Source of the DNA: Peredibacter starrii
Lineage (GTDB): Bacteria > Bdellovibrionota > Bacteriovoracia > Bacteriovoracales > Bacteriovoracaceae
DNA: 64,000 bases
Reading direction: 5' to 3'
NCBI RefSeq assembly: GCF_034259205.1
Contig: NZ_CP139487.1
Coordinates: 2,046,001 to 2,110,000, forward strand
Positions 15,673-23,432 of the stretch are shown piece after piece. The notes beneath the pieces are model-generated. The model was given only the letters and a program-made list of their open reading frames with translations. It was not told the origin of the DNA and searched no databases. Both the position numbers and the translations under genes were made by a program. Position 1 is the stretch's first letter; each line of letters begins with the position of its first letter.

Positions 15673-17628
15673 CTATTTTTTTAGGTAAGTGTAGCTCTTC
15701 AAGCAGCTTTCATAAAAGTCAGTCAGATCCACACCTTCACGAGGACGAATCTTACCGCGCTTCACTTGAGTATCAATTGAAGCTTTCACTGTTTGGGCCA
15801 TTGTCTCAGGGTTGTACTGAAGTGTAGAAAGAACCTGAGAGGCCTTGTTACCCATGATCACTTCTTCAATGTAGAAGTCTGTTGGATCATCATCATCCGC
15901 GAAAATGTGCACTTCGTTCAGACGACCGAAACAGTTATGGTTATCACCCATGATGTCCTGGTAAGCACCAGTCATGAATAGGCCAATGTAGTAATCGTCG
16001 CCGTTAAGCTTGTGCATTGGAAGTGTATTTGTTGGGCCATCTGGTGAAAGGAACGTGTCCACTTTACCGTCAGAGTCACAAGTAATATCAACCAGTGTTG
16101 CTAGTTCAGTCGGCTTCTCATTCAGCTTGTGAATGGGAAGAACCGGAAGGATCTGGCCAATGGCCCAAGTATCCGGAGCAGACTGGAAGATAGAGAAGTT
16201 ACACATGTACTGAGAGGCCATCTGGCTCTTAAGAGCTAGAATCTCATCAGAAGCGTACTCATCAAGAGACGCGAACTGAGTGATCTTCTTACAGATTCTC
16301 CAGTAAAGCGTTTCAAGCTTCGCTCTTTCATCAAGAGAAAGGATGCCGAACTTGAAAGCAGAAATAGATTCTTCTTTCAGTTTCGTAGCATCGTTATAGA
16401 CGTCCTGGTAGTTTTTGGCATTGAGATCAGTTGAAAGATCTCTCATGTTCGTCACAAGGATGTTCTCGTGGATCGCTTTATCTGTGTTGAAGTTATCAGC
16501 CGCACCAATTTCAAGAGCACCGAAAACGTTTGTGATCACACATGAGTGGTGAGCAGTGATGGCACGGCCCGACTCTGAAACGATGTTCGGATGTGGTACG
16601 TCTTCAAGGTCACAAACTTGCTTCAAGATATAAACAACGTCAGCAACGTAGTCACGAGTTGTGTAGTTAATTGAAGAAGGAGAGTTAGAACGAGTTCCGT
16701 CGTAGTTAACACCTACGCCACCACCTACGTCGAAGTACTCAAGTTTAGCGCCCTCTTTATAAAGCTTGGCGTAGATACGAGCACCTTCAGAGATTGAATC
16801 TTTGATTGTACGTAGATCTGGAATCTGTGAACCGATGTGGAAGTGGAAAAGCTTCAAGCAGTGCTCTTTGCCAATCGACTTCATATACTTAACAGCTTGG
16901 AGAATCTCTGTGATCGTTAGACCAAATTTAGCATAGTCACCACCAGAGCTTGCCCATTTACCTGAAGACTTCGTCGCGATCTTCGCACGAAGACCGATCA
17001 TCGGTTCAACACCGATTTCTTGAGAAAGCTTCATAAGGTCAGTAAGCTCAGAGTATTTTTCTACTACTACGATTACTTTGCGTCCTAGTTGGTTACCAAG
17101 TAGGGCAAGACGTAGTAAATCAAGGTCTTTATAACCGTTGATTACTGTAAGTGAGTTTTGGTTTGAGTTCATAGCAAGAGCAGCTAGTAGCTCCGGTTTA
17201 GAACCGGCCTCAAGACCATAGTTGAATGGAGCGCCGGCATCGACGATCTCTTCAACCACTTCACGCATTTGGTTTACTTTAATTGGGTATACGCCATAGT
17301 AAGAGCCAGTGAACTTGGCCTCTTCAATTAGCGAACGGAAAGTTTTATTGAGGTTAGCAACCTGTGAACGAAGAATGTCATGGAAACGAATTACCGCTGG
17401 GAATGAGATCCCCTTGTTCTTCATCTCTTCCACGATTTCCATCATGTTAATCACTGGACCATTGTTGGTCTGAGTTGGATTCACACAAAGGTCACCCTTG
17501 TTGTTTACAGAAAAGTAATTTTCGCCCCAGCGACTGATTTGATAGATCTCGTCAGCATCGGCCGTGGTCCATTCTTTGCTCGCGTCTAAGTTGTGAAAGC
17601 GAGTAGGTTGTTGTGAAGAAGTTTTCAC
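15673..17628 (-). CDS. speA: Biosynthetic arginine decarboxylase
   Basis: SpeA decarboxylates arginine to agmatine, the first step of putrescine and spermidine synthesis by the agmatine route. It is a PLP enzyme of the alanine-racemase fold: the Schiff-base lysine is K117 in YPIKVNQ, the phosphate-binding region is GGGVGVNYDG, and the C-terminal domain carries the catalytic cysteine in ITCDSDGK. The length, 651 residues, is normal for the long SpeA type. Translation begins at GTG 17628 with GGAGGG eleven to twelve bases upstream. The leader can fold into a long hairpin that ends at this ribosome site. Agmatinase or agmatine deiminase genes are not in the window. Confidence 0.95.
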   Translation of the reverse strand: MKTSSQQPTRFHNLDASKEWTTADADEIYQISRWGENYFSVNNKGDLCVNPTQTNNGPVINMMEIVEEMKNKGISFPAVIRFHDILRSQVANLNKTFRSLIEEAKFTGSYYGVYPIKVNQMREVVEEIVDAGAPFNYGLEAGSKPELLAALAMNSNQNSLTVINGYKDLDLLRLALLGNQLGRKVIVVVEKYSELTDLMKLSQEIGVEPMIGLRAKIATKSSGKWASSGGDYAKFGLTITEILQAVKYMKSIGKEHCLKLFHFHIGSQIPDLRTIKDSISEGARIYAKLYKEGAKLEYFDVGGGVGVNYDGTRSNSPSSINYTTRDYVADVVYILKQVCDLEDVPHPNIVSESGRAITAHHSCVITNVFGALEIGAADNFNTDKAIHENILVTNMRDLSTDLNAKNYQDVYNDATKLKEESISAFKFGILSLDERAKLETLYWRICKKITQFASLDEYASDEILALKSQMASQYMCNFSIFQSAPDTWAIGQILPVLPIHKLNEKPTELATLVDITCDSDGKVDTFLSPDGPTNTLPMHKLNGDDYYIGLFMTGAYQDIMGDNHNCFGRLNEVHIFADDDDPTDFYIEEVIMGNKASQVLSTLQYNPETMAQTVKASIDTQVKRGKIRPREGVDLTDFYESCLKSYTYLKK

Positions 17629-17635
17629 CTCAAAA

Positions 17636-17712
17636 TCCCTCCGGGAAAATCATTTTTTTTATAACCCGCACTATAAGTTAAAAAGTGCGAATTAAAAAAC
17701 CAATTTTCCCGG
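17636..17712 (-). promoter_or_regulatory. Structured leader of speA overlapping its ribosome-binding site
   Basis: In the RNA sense (minus strand) CCGGGAAAAT (17712-17703) can pair with ATTTTCCCGG (17650-17641), a perfect ten-pair stem. Within it a run of six T faces a run of eight A, and an inner CGCACT/AGTGCG hairpin (17689-17684 with 17672-17667) caps the structure. The distal arm runs directly into GGAGGG, sharing its first two G residues, so folding should restrict ribosome access to speA. The arrangement suggests translational control, for example by polyamines, but no known riboswitch class is recognised. Confidence 0.5.
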
Positions 17713-17726
17713 TGGACGTAAAATAT

Positions 17727-17915
17727 TTACTGGCGTTCTGAGGTCGGACCTTCCCGGCCGGCCGCCTGGCCGTCAAACCATGAATATTCAACATTGGTTT
17801 GCATGTCTTGCTTTTCTTCGAGCTTCTTCTCCTGGGAGGCGGTGAGGTGCTCTTTTGAAGCACAGGCCGTCATCATTACCATAAGAAGCAAGGCCGAAAA
17901 GATGTGTGTTCTCAT
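17727..17915 (-). CDS. Small lipoprotein, unknown function
   Basis: This 62-residue product has a short signal peptide with a lipobox ending MMTAC, so the mature lipoprotein would be only about 45 residues, charged and largely unstructured (SQEKKLEEKQD, then a tail ending TSERQ). AAGGAGG lies six bases before the ATG, good support for a real gene despite the size. It lies upstream of speA on the same strand, with the structured leader between. Attachment to the inner or outer membrane cannot be told reliably; the residue after the cysteine is alanine, not the aspartate that retains proteins in the inner membrane. Confidence 0.7.
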   Translation of the reverse strand: MRTHIFSALLLMVMMTACASKEHLTASQEKKLEEKQDMQTNVEYSWFDGQAAGREGPTSERQ

Positions 17916-18068
17916 TGGTCAACCTCCTTGTTGTCCCAACTCTCTGTATTGCGAGGAGCGTGCCAAGCGAGAGCGGTTTTAAAGGGCTTTCCCGTGACTT
18001 GGTGCAGTTAATTTGGCCCCACTGAGTATCATAAGTTTACCACCCTGGAGTCAGCGTGGCCAAAATAC

Positions 18069-18503
18069 CTAAGTATGTTGATGAGTTATGACGGAGTAGA
18101 GCTTGCGTTGTTCTTCGATGGTCAGAGGTTTTTGATCCTCAGAACCAATTTTGCGGAGGTTACTGGTATTGATAATTTCGTCGAGACGACGGATTTTTTT
18201 GGTTAAACCTTTGCCCACTTCCAGGAACCAAAATGGGAGGTGGTTAGAGAGTTCATGTTTAGGGATTTGCACCAGAGTGCTTTTCTCGAGAGTCACGATG
18301 TGGCTTGCGCGGTGTTTGCCATCAAAAAATGAGAGCTCTCCGATGAAAACTCCGGCCTCGATGCGCGCGATGGCCTTGACCTCAGTTCCATGAACGGTGC
18401 AGATCAGGAGACGACCAGATTTGAGGTAATAGAGGTCAGTGGAAGGATCACCTTCGCGGGCAACCAGTTCATGAGGACCAAATTCCAGATTATAAACTTG
18501 CAT
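18069..18503 (-). CDS. Stand-alone cyclic-nucleotide-binding-domain protein
   Basis: The 144-residue protein is a single CAP_ED domain: the N-terminal ELVAREGDPSTDLYYLKSGRL strand-turn, then the phosphate-binding-cassette region FIGELSFFDGKHRASHIVT with the conserved Gly-Glu and Arg. No helix-turn-helix follows, so it is not a CRP-type regulator and probably signals through protein contact. Whether it binds cAMP, cGMP or nothing is not evident. GAGGG precedes the ATG. It follows the SGNH-like gene by ten bases, so the two share a transcript. Confidence 0.8.
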   Translation of the reverse strand: MQVYNLEFGPHELVAREGDPSTDLYYLKSGRLLICTVHGTEVKAIARIEAGVFIGELSFFDGKHRASHIVTLEKSTLVQIPKHELSNHLPFWFLEVGKGLTKKIRRLDEIINTSNLRKIGSEDQKPLTIEEQRKLYSVITHQHT

Positions 18504-18513
18504 CGTTTACCCT

Positions 18514-19632
18514 CTACAGTTTCAGGATTCGTTTGATCACCATGCCCAGTTGTTTCATGCCCTGGTCATAGTACAAATTCTGCGGATGAATCTCATCAAA
18601 AAATGTTGTGTTTTGGGTCCATTCATTCGTGATCATCTGAGCGAAATCGAATAAGAGGACCTGATGATCTTTTGCCACTTTTCGAATGATGGAATTATAA
18701 ACTTCCGTAGTTCTCCAAGGTCGGCAGTCGTATGCCGTGGACTTCAGAAGTGACTGGGCAGCTTCATCAGTATAACCCAGACGTTTAGCGACCTGACCGT
18801 GGATATAAAGGAGAAGAGCATTTCCAGAATATTGATTGATGAGTTTAGAAGATTTGGCATAAGCGGCCTTTGGGTTGTTCTTTTTCAAAAGCTCTCTTAA
18901 ATCCAAAATTTCCGTCTCAATATCAGTTGTCGTTGTAAACTCGCAGACCTTCTTTGGAGGAATATCAAGGTTAATGGGAGTGGTGGTAAGGATCAGAAGG
19001 GTATTTCGGTCCTTACTCTGATTGACCAGCTGAATGAGTTGCTGCTCGTAGAGGAGAAACTCTGTCTCCATACGTCTTAGATACTCTGGCTCTTCGACCT
19101 GTTTTAACTCGGGAGTTGCTCCCAGTTTCACTTGGTGAATCGGTTCGTAAACCAAGCGGGAAAGCCACGGATACAGAATCAAAAAGGTCTCAATTCTGTC
19201 ATCTGAGTAGCGCTTAAAGTTAGTGTTAATTTTCGCAATTTCGGCCGGATTAAACTTTGATTCTGCGAACTCCTCGCTGGCACCCTGGTAGATCAAAATT
19301 TGGGGCCACTGTGTAAGAGATTTTAATTCATGCAGAGTGCGGTGAAGGCCATTTCCCTCTTTGGCGAGACTTTGTACCTGAATGGGTTTGGCGAGATTCA
19401 CCGAAATTGCGGCCGCAAGTTCCGTCTTAAATTTCGCAAAATACGCTCCCATGCGGTCACCGGTGATGAGAATGGGGGCGTCCAATTGGATTCCGGGAGC
19501 CGACTCAACAAAAGTATATGGGTAGGGTACTACCTGCACGGGATTTTTCTGATAGCGATCGAAGACGAGATATCCGCCAGTTACAAGGGCCACCAGAACC
19601 GTCAGAAGGAGCAAAGAGAGAACTTTTTTCAA
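18514..19632 (-). CDS. Membrane-anchored SGNH/GDSL-hydrolase-like protein
   Basis: An N-terminal membrane helix (VLSLLLLTVLVALVTGGYLVF) anchors a periplasmic domain. ITGDRMG near residue 58 resembles the GDSL block I of SGNH hydrolases with serine replaced by arginine, and DEIHPQ near the C-terminus matches the catalytic DxxH block V. Between them, at about 235-290, is a helical region with TPR-like character (NPKAAYAKSSKLINQ, SGNALLLYIHGQVAKRLG). Because the nucleophilic serine is not at the usual place, activity is doubtful; an acyl-binding or transfer role is possible. It is the first gene of a pair with the cyclic-nucleotide-binding protein. Confidence 0.6.
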   Translation of the reverse strand: MKKVLSLLLLTVLVALVTGGYLVFDRYQKNPVQVVPYPYTFVESAPGIQLDAPILITGDRMGAYFAKFKTELAAAISVNLAKPIQVQSLAKEGNGLHRTLHELKSLTQWPQILIYQGASEEFAESKFNPAEIAKINTNFKRYSDDRIETFLILYPWLSRLVYEPIHQVKLGATPELKQVEEPEYLRRMETEFLLYEQQLIQLVNQSKDRNTLLILTTTPINLDIPPKKVCEFTTTTDIETEILDLRELLKKNNPKAAYAKSSKLINQYSGNALLLYIHGQVAKRLGYTDEAAQSLLKSTAYDCRPWRTTEVYNSIIRKVAKDHQVLLFDFAQMITNEWTQNTTFFDEIHPQNLYYDQGMKQLGMVIKRILKL

Positions 19633-19706
19633 ACCGAAAACCCTTTTAAAACATATTCTTTATCAAGAGTTTAACTTACGTCCGAATTTTGGTAAACAGG
19701 ACCATC

Positions 19707-20912
19707 ATGACTAAGCATCAACTTCCTGAGGTGCTGGCCCCGGCCGGTAGCCTCGATAAATTAAAAATTGCTGTTCTTTATGGCGCCAACGCCGTCTACG
19801 TAGGTGGACAGAAGTTTGGACTTCGGACAGCGGCCGATAACTTTACTCTGGATGAGCTCCGTGAAGGGATGAACTTTGCCCATGAAAGGGGCACCCAGGT
19901 GTATGTGGTTTTAAACTCCTTTCTTCATGATAAGGACCTGGAAGAGGTACCTGAGTTTGTGAAGTTCCTGGAAGAGATTGGAACAGATGCAGTGATTGTT
20001 TCTGATCTGGGTGTGGTGAAGACTGTACGTGCTCATTCAAAGATTCCAGTTCATATCTCAACCCAAGCTTCGACCCTGAATTCTGAAAGTGCCCGCATCT
20101 GGAAAGAGGCCGGTGCTACTCGTATCGTTTTGGGCCGTGAAGTTTCAGTTAAAGAAGCAGGAAAAATTAAGCGTGAAGTGGACATCGAAATCGAGATGTT
20201 TATTCATGGTTCAATGTGTATGGCCTACTCTGGTCACTGTGTGATTTCAAACTTCACTCAAGGTCGCGATTCTAACCGTGGTGGTTGCGCCCATTCATGT
20301 CGATTCGAATACTCTCTTGAGGGTCTCGATACTCCGGAGAAAAAGAAAGCATATTTCATGAGCTCAAAAGACCTTGAGGGTCTAAGAGTTCTTCCGGCCT
20401 TCATTGAAGAGAAGATTGATTCTCTAAAAATTGAAGGTCGTATGAAGTCTCACTTGTACGCTGGTACCATGTCGAAAGTTTATTCTGAGGCCCTGAAGTA
20501 TTATGCTGAACACGGCGACTTCCTGTCAGACGATCTTATTAACTGGGAAGCCGAATTAAGTAAGGTGTCTCACCGTACCTATACAGAGGCGAGTTTAGTT
20601 GAAAAGGCCGGAGCTGATTCAATTTTCAATGAAAGAGAAAACGCTTCAGACGGTGAATGGCAAATGGTTGGCTCAGTCATTGATGCTAATCCAAAGTCAG
20701 GAATCGTCATTGAAGTGAGAAATGCTTTTAATCAAGGTGATGAACTCGAAATCATTCCTTTCAAAGGTCCGGCGATTAAGGTTGTGGCCAATGAGATCAT
20801 GGATCTTGCCATGAAAGCAGTGACACGCACTCGTCCCACAACTCTGGTTAGACTTCCATTTGTTGAAGGTGTTAGTTCAATGCATCTCGTTCGTCAGAGA
20901 GGCAAAGCATGA
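19707..20912 (+). CDS. U32-family protein, probable tRNA uridine hydroxylase (TrhP/YegQ-like)
   Basis: U32 proteins named as peptidases include TrhP (YegQ), which hydroxylates tRNA U34, RlhA, which hydroxylates 23S rRNA, and UbiU/UbiV. The N-terminus LAPAGSLDKLKIAVLYGANAVY and the segment HGSMCMAYSGHCVISNF followed by RGGCAHSCR provide the U32 signature and four iron-sulfur cysteines. The sequence around these cysteines is closest to the TrhP/RlhA type as I remember it. The ATG at 19707 is preferred; an upstream TTG at 19689 would add six residues. Its stop overlaps the start of the second U32-like gene by four bases, so the two are coupled. Confidence 0.82.
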   Translation: MTKHQLPEVLAPAGSLDKLKIAVLYGANAVYVGGQKFGLRTAADNFTLDELREGMNFAHERGTQVYVVLNSFLHDKDLEEVPEFVKFLEEIGTDAVIVSDLGVVKTVRAHSKIPVHISTQASTLNSESARIWKEAGATRIVLGREVSVKEAGKIKREVDIEIEMFIHGSMCMAYSGHCVISNFTQGRDSNRGGCAHSCRFEYSLEGLDTPEKKKAYFMSSKDLEGLRVLPAFIEEKIDSLKIEGRMKSHLYAGTMSKVYSEALKYYAEHGDFLSDDLINWEAELSKVSHRTYTEASLVEKAGADSIFNERENASDGEWQMVGSVIDANPKSGIVIEVRNAFNQGDELEIIPFKGPAIKVVANEIMDLAMKAVTRTRPTTLVRLPFVEGVSSMHLVRQRGKA

Positions 20913-22054
20913 AACTTACCAGCTACGGACGCTCACTCCATGAATTAAATATTTTAAAAGACCAAGGTTTCGAGGAAGTGATCCTTGAACCAAAGTCTCT
21001 TTCTCGTTTTGGTAAACTTTCTAAAGATGAGTTCTTAGCACTTTCAATGCGTGCGAAGGAATTAGGTCTTCGTGTTCTTCTTGAATGGGACATTCTCATG
21101 ACTGAGGATGTGTTCACGGCAAAACTTAAAGAAGTAAATGATTACGTCGCTCACGCAGATGCTGTACGAGTACAAGACCCGGGTGCATTTGGTTGGGTCG
21201 TAAGAAATACCGACAGGCCTCTTCAGTTTATTGCTGAAAACGGTAACCACAATCTTCCTGCTTTAGAAGGTTGGGTGGACCTGGCGAAAGGACGTTTAGA
21301 GCGTCTTATTCTTTCAATTGAATTATCGAAAACGGCCATCGAGGGTTACGTTCAGAAACTAAAAGTTCCATGTGAGCTTCTTGGGATGGGACGCATTCTT
21401 CTCTTTTATACTCCAAGACCACTTCTATCTGCCCTGGCTCCAGAGAAGATGACTATGAATGGAGAAATCGCGGCCCTTGGGGAGAGTGAAGAATCACCTC
21501 ACAAAGGTTTCCCGATTGTTGAAAATGCTCATGGCACATTTATGTTCCATATTAAAGAATTCTGCCTGGTAGATTTCGCTCATGAGCTTCGTCAAATGGG
21601 ACTGGGCTTTTTCCGTATTGATCAACGTTGGGACAATCAGCTTCTTGCCGAGATCTCGGGTCTCGTGAAAAACTTCGATGCCACTGGGTTTGAAACTTTC
21701 AAAGAAAAATACACGCAAGATCTTATGCGTGGCTTTTACCTTGTGAACAAGACAGATGTACTCTTCCCGAAACTTAAAAACTCTCGTCTTCAAAAACGAG
21801 AGGGTGATTATATTGGGGAAGTGCTTGAGGCCGAAAAAGGTTCCCATCTTGCCATCATGGTTAAGAACCCGAAGGGCCTTAAGAAGACAGATCTCTTGAA
21901 GATCCTTCATCCAAAGGGTGAGATCTTCGAATCAAAGATCTATTCATTAAGAAACCTTTCACTTGAAGAAGTTGATTCGGTCGCTGCGGGTAATCTTGCC
22001 ATTATCCAGTTTATTGGTGGAGTATGGGTTAAATCCCAAGTCTTCTATCAATAA
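20909..22054 (+). CDS. Second U32-like protein lacking the iron-sulfur cysteines
   Basis: The first part (YGRSLHELNILKDQGFEEVILEPKS and later VRVQDPGAFGW) is a TIM-barrel-like domain related to the U32 family, and the C-terminal 100 residues (GDYIGEVLEAEKG, LKILHPKGEIFESKIYSL) resemble the beta-barrel tail of U32 proteins. The four-cysteine cluster is missing; only isolated cysteines remain (PCELL, EFCLV). It overlaps the TrhP-like gene by four bases. A reasonable reading is a partner subunit or specificity factor of the first protein, analogous to the UbiU-UbiV pairing, but that is inference. No homologue with known function is recognised. Confidence 0.65.
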   Translation: MKLTSYGRSLHELNILKDQGFEEVILEPKSLSRFGKLSKDEFLALSMRAKELGLRVLLEWDILMTEDVFTAKLKEVNDYVAHADAVRVQDPGAFGWVVRNTDRPLQFIAENGNHNLPALEGWVDLAKGRLERLILSIELSKTAIEGYVQKLKVPCELLGMGRILLFYTPRPLLSALAPEKMTMNGEIAALGESEESPHKGFPIVENAHGTFMFHIKEFCLVDFAHELRQMGLGFFRIDQRWDNQLLAEISGLVKNFDATGFETFKEKYTQDLMRGFYLVNKTDVLFPKLKNSRLQKREGDYIGEVLEAEKGSHLAIMVKNPKGLKKTDLLKILHPKGEIFESKIYSLRNLSLEEVDSVAAGNLAIIQFIGGVWVKSQVFYQ

Positions 22055-22062
22055 GGATCATT

Positions 22063-22506
22063 ATGAAATTCGCGCTTCTAACTTTATCGGCACTAGTGTT
22101 CGCGGTGTCTGCTATTGCCTCATCTGATTCAGTGGCATTCTTTTATAACCCCGAAAAAGTGGTAGTCCTTATCAACGAAAGATCTCAAACTGGTCGCTTA
22201 AATAACTTCATGAACCATTTTGGTAACAATGATGTATTAAACACGACATCTATCGACCAAAAAATCAATATATCATGCGCTCGTGGCCAGTTGGGTATCG
22301 CATGTACTTTCAAATTCTTTCCGAGTGAGCTTATTCAGATTAGAGACCGTTCACTTATTGTTCAGACGAACGTGGCGGCCCTCGGCTTTCCAAGTGTTGG
22401 TGCTTTTGAAATGTCTTTTGCGAGTTCTATGAAAGACAAATTTAATTTTGCCGTAAAAGATAACGGCGAAATCCTTATGACTGGTTCTAAACTTATTGGC
22501 CAATAA
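22063..22506 (+). CDS. Small secreted protein of unknown function
   Basis: A signal peptide (MKFALLTLSALVFAVSAIAS, cleavage near AIA-SS) leads a 147-residue protein. The mature part is beta-rich and has a Cys pair (ISCARGQLGIACTF) that probably forms a small disulfide loop. AAGGA precedes the ATG by eight bases. It lies nine bases after the U32 pair and could be read through from it, although its role seems unrelated. I recognise no family. Confidence 0.72.
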   Translation: MKFALLTLSALVFAVSAIASSDSVAFFYNPEKVVVLINERSQTGRLNNFMNHFGNNDVLNTTSIDQKINISCARGQLGIACTFKFFPSELIQIRDRSLIVQTNVAALGFPSVGAFEMSFASSMKDKFNFAVKDNGEILMTGSKLIGQ

Positions 22507-22511
22507 TCATC

Positions 22512-22542
22512 AATAAAACCTTCCGGTCTTTCAACCGGAAGG
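22512..22542 (-). terminator. Terminator between two convergent secreted-protein genes
   Basis: CCTTCCGG and CCGGAAGG form a perfect eight-pair stem with an eight-base loop. On the minus strand the stem is followed by TTTTATT, so it mainly serves the serine-rich gene at 22563; on the plus strand no T-run follows, although the hairpin may still slow polymerase. Confidence 0.75.
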
Positions 22543-22562
22543 TCCCTAACAGGAAACTCTTT

Positions 22563-22847
22563 TTAAGGAGTTGTTGTAGATGAAGATGATGAATCATCTT
22601 TCATACTATCTGATTCTTCTTTTTGCATATCTTTTTTGCCACTCTTCTTGTGAGTGCTTTCGTCTTCCATGCGTTGCTCTTCATTCATAGAATCTGAGTT
22701 CATTGTAGAACCTGATGAGCTAGGGGATGAAGTTGCAGAAGGTGTAGAAGAAGACGATGATGGAGAAGATGCTGAGCCCGGTGAAGATGTTTGGGCCACA
22801 GCGTACATACTAAAGACTAATGCAGTAAGTGCTACTAGACGTTTCAT
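22563..22847 (-). CDS. Small secreted Ser/Thr-rich low-complexity protein
   Basis: The 94-residue product has a signal peptide (MKRLVALTALVFSMYAVAQ) and a mature part of almost pure low complexity: a Ser/Pro/Thr-rich half followed by a charged, methionine-containing half and a second Ser/Thr block at the end. It is predicted to be disordered and may be a periplasmic stress or surface protein; no family is recognised. AAGGAG seven bases before the ATG at 22847 decides the start; the reading frame extends 16 codons further upstream without a ribosome site. A terminator follows the stop. Confidence 0.72.
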   Translation of the reverse strand: MKRLVALTALVFSMYAVAQTSSPGSASSPSSSSSTPSATSSPSSSGSTMNSDSMNEEQRMEDESTHKKSGKKDMQKEESDSMKDDSSSSSTTTP

Positions 22848-23008
22848 AATAAAACTCCTTTTTAAAATTTGTAACCGCACAAACTCCAATTGCAACGGTG
22901 GTGCCGTTGTGGGACCGGGTTAAGAAATGAGAATGAGAAGTTTTGAGTGGATTTGTCTGATGAATATGCCTCATTCACAACTGTTCCCTTAGGAGTTATT
23001 TAGTGGCA

Positions 23009-23041
23009 CCTCCCTTGCTTGAAAAATTGTTAGCAAGGAGG
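23009..23041 (+). promoter_or_regulatory. Hairpin sequestering the ribosome-binding site of the 23046 gene
   Basis: CCTCCCTTGCT (23009-23019) pairs with AGCAAGGAGG (23032-23041), ten base pairs with one bulged C and a 12-base loop. The second arm contains the complete Shine-Dalgarno sequence AAGGAGG that lies four bases before the ATG at 23046. Folding would block initiation, so this looks like a translational switch such as an RNA thermometer or a target for a helper protein or RNA. Confidence 0.6.
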
Positions 23042-23045
23042 AACT

Positions 23046-23432
23046 ATGTCAAAGATAACCATAAAAGACAGTTTGGGTGGTAAGTTGGAAATTTTCAAAG
23101 ATTATGGAAAGCATCTCTTCCTGGCCCGTCCTCATGGGTTTATTAATCCCGATTTACTCGACGAGGATTTGAAAAATGCTAAAGAGTTTTCGCAGGAATG
23201 TCCCGATCACTGGACCTATTGTACGAATACGGAGGATGTAAGGCTGATTAATCCTTTTAATATTCTTTTCCTGAAGGAGATCAAAAAGCTTCAGAAGCTA
23301 AAAGAGATTGTGGTCTATGCACCTGGTTCAATTAATAGACTGCTTATCCGATTGATCACACCTATTTTTCAACCTGATCGAGTCATCAAAAATAAAAAAG
23401 AGTTTCAGCTATTCCTGGAAGAAGTTCATTGA
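23046..23432 (+). CDS. Small cytoplasmic protein, possibly STAS/SpoIIAA-like
   Basis: The 128-residue protein has alternating strands and helices (HLFLARPHGFINPDLLDEDLKN, then a WTYCTNTEDVRLINP strand-loop and a KEIVVYAPGS strand) in an order reminiscent of SpoIIAA-like/STAS domains. The resemblance is weak and no phosphorylatable serine can be assigned. An excellent AAGGAGG ribosome site precedes the ATG but is buried in a ten-pair hairpin. The gene end overlaps the convergent P450 gene by 24 bases. Confidence 0.62.
   Translation: MSKITIKDSLGGKLEIFKDYGKHLFLARPHGFINPDLLDEDLKNAKEFSQECPDHWTYCTNTEDVRLINPFNILFLKEIKKLQKLKEIVVYAPGSINRLLIRLITPIFQPDRVIKNKKEFQLFLEEVH

Noticed and set aside
18069-18503. 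CRP/FNR transcription regulator
   Set aside because: The protein ends after the nucleotide-binding domain and has no helix-turn-helix.
21494-21910. 138-codon minus-strand frame
   Set aside because: Antisense to the second U32-like gene; no start signal and odd composition.
19707-22054. UbiU/UbiV pair for anaerobic ubiquinone synthesis
   Set aside because: Both UbiU and UbiV carry a four-cysteine cluster; the second protein here lacks it and the first resembles TrhP/RlhA more closely.
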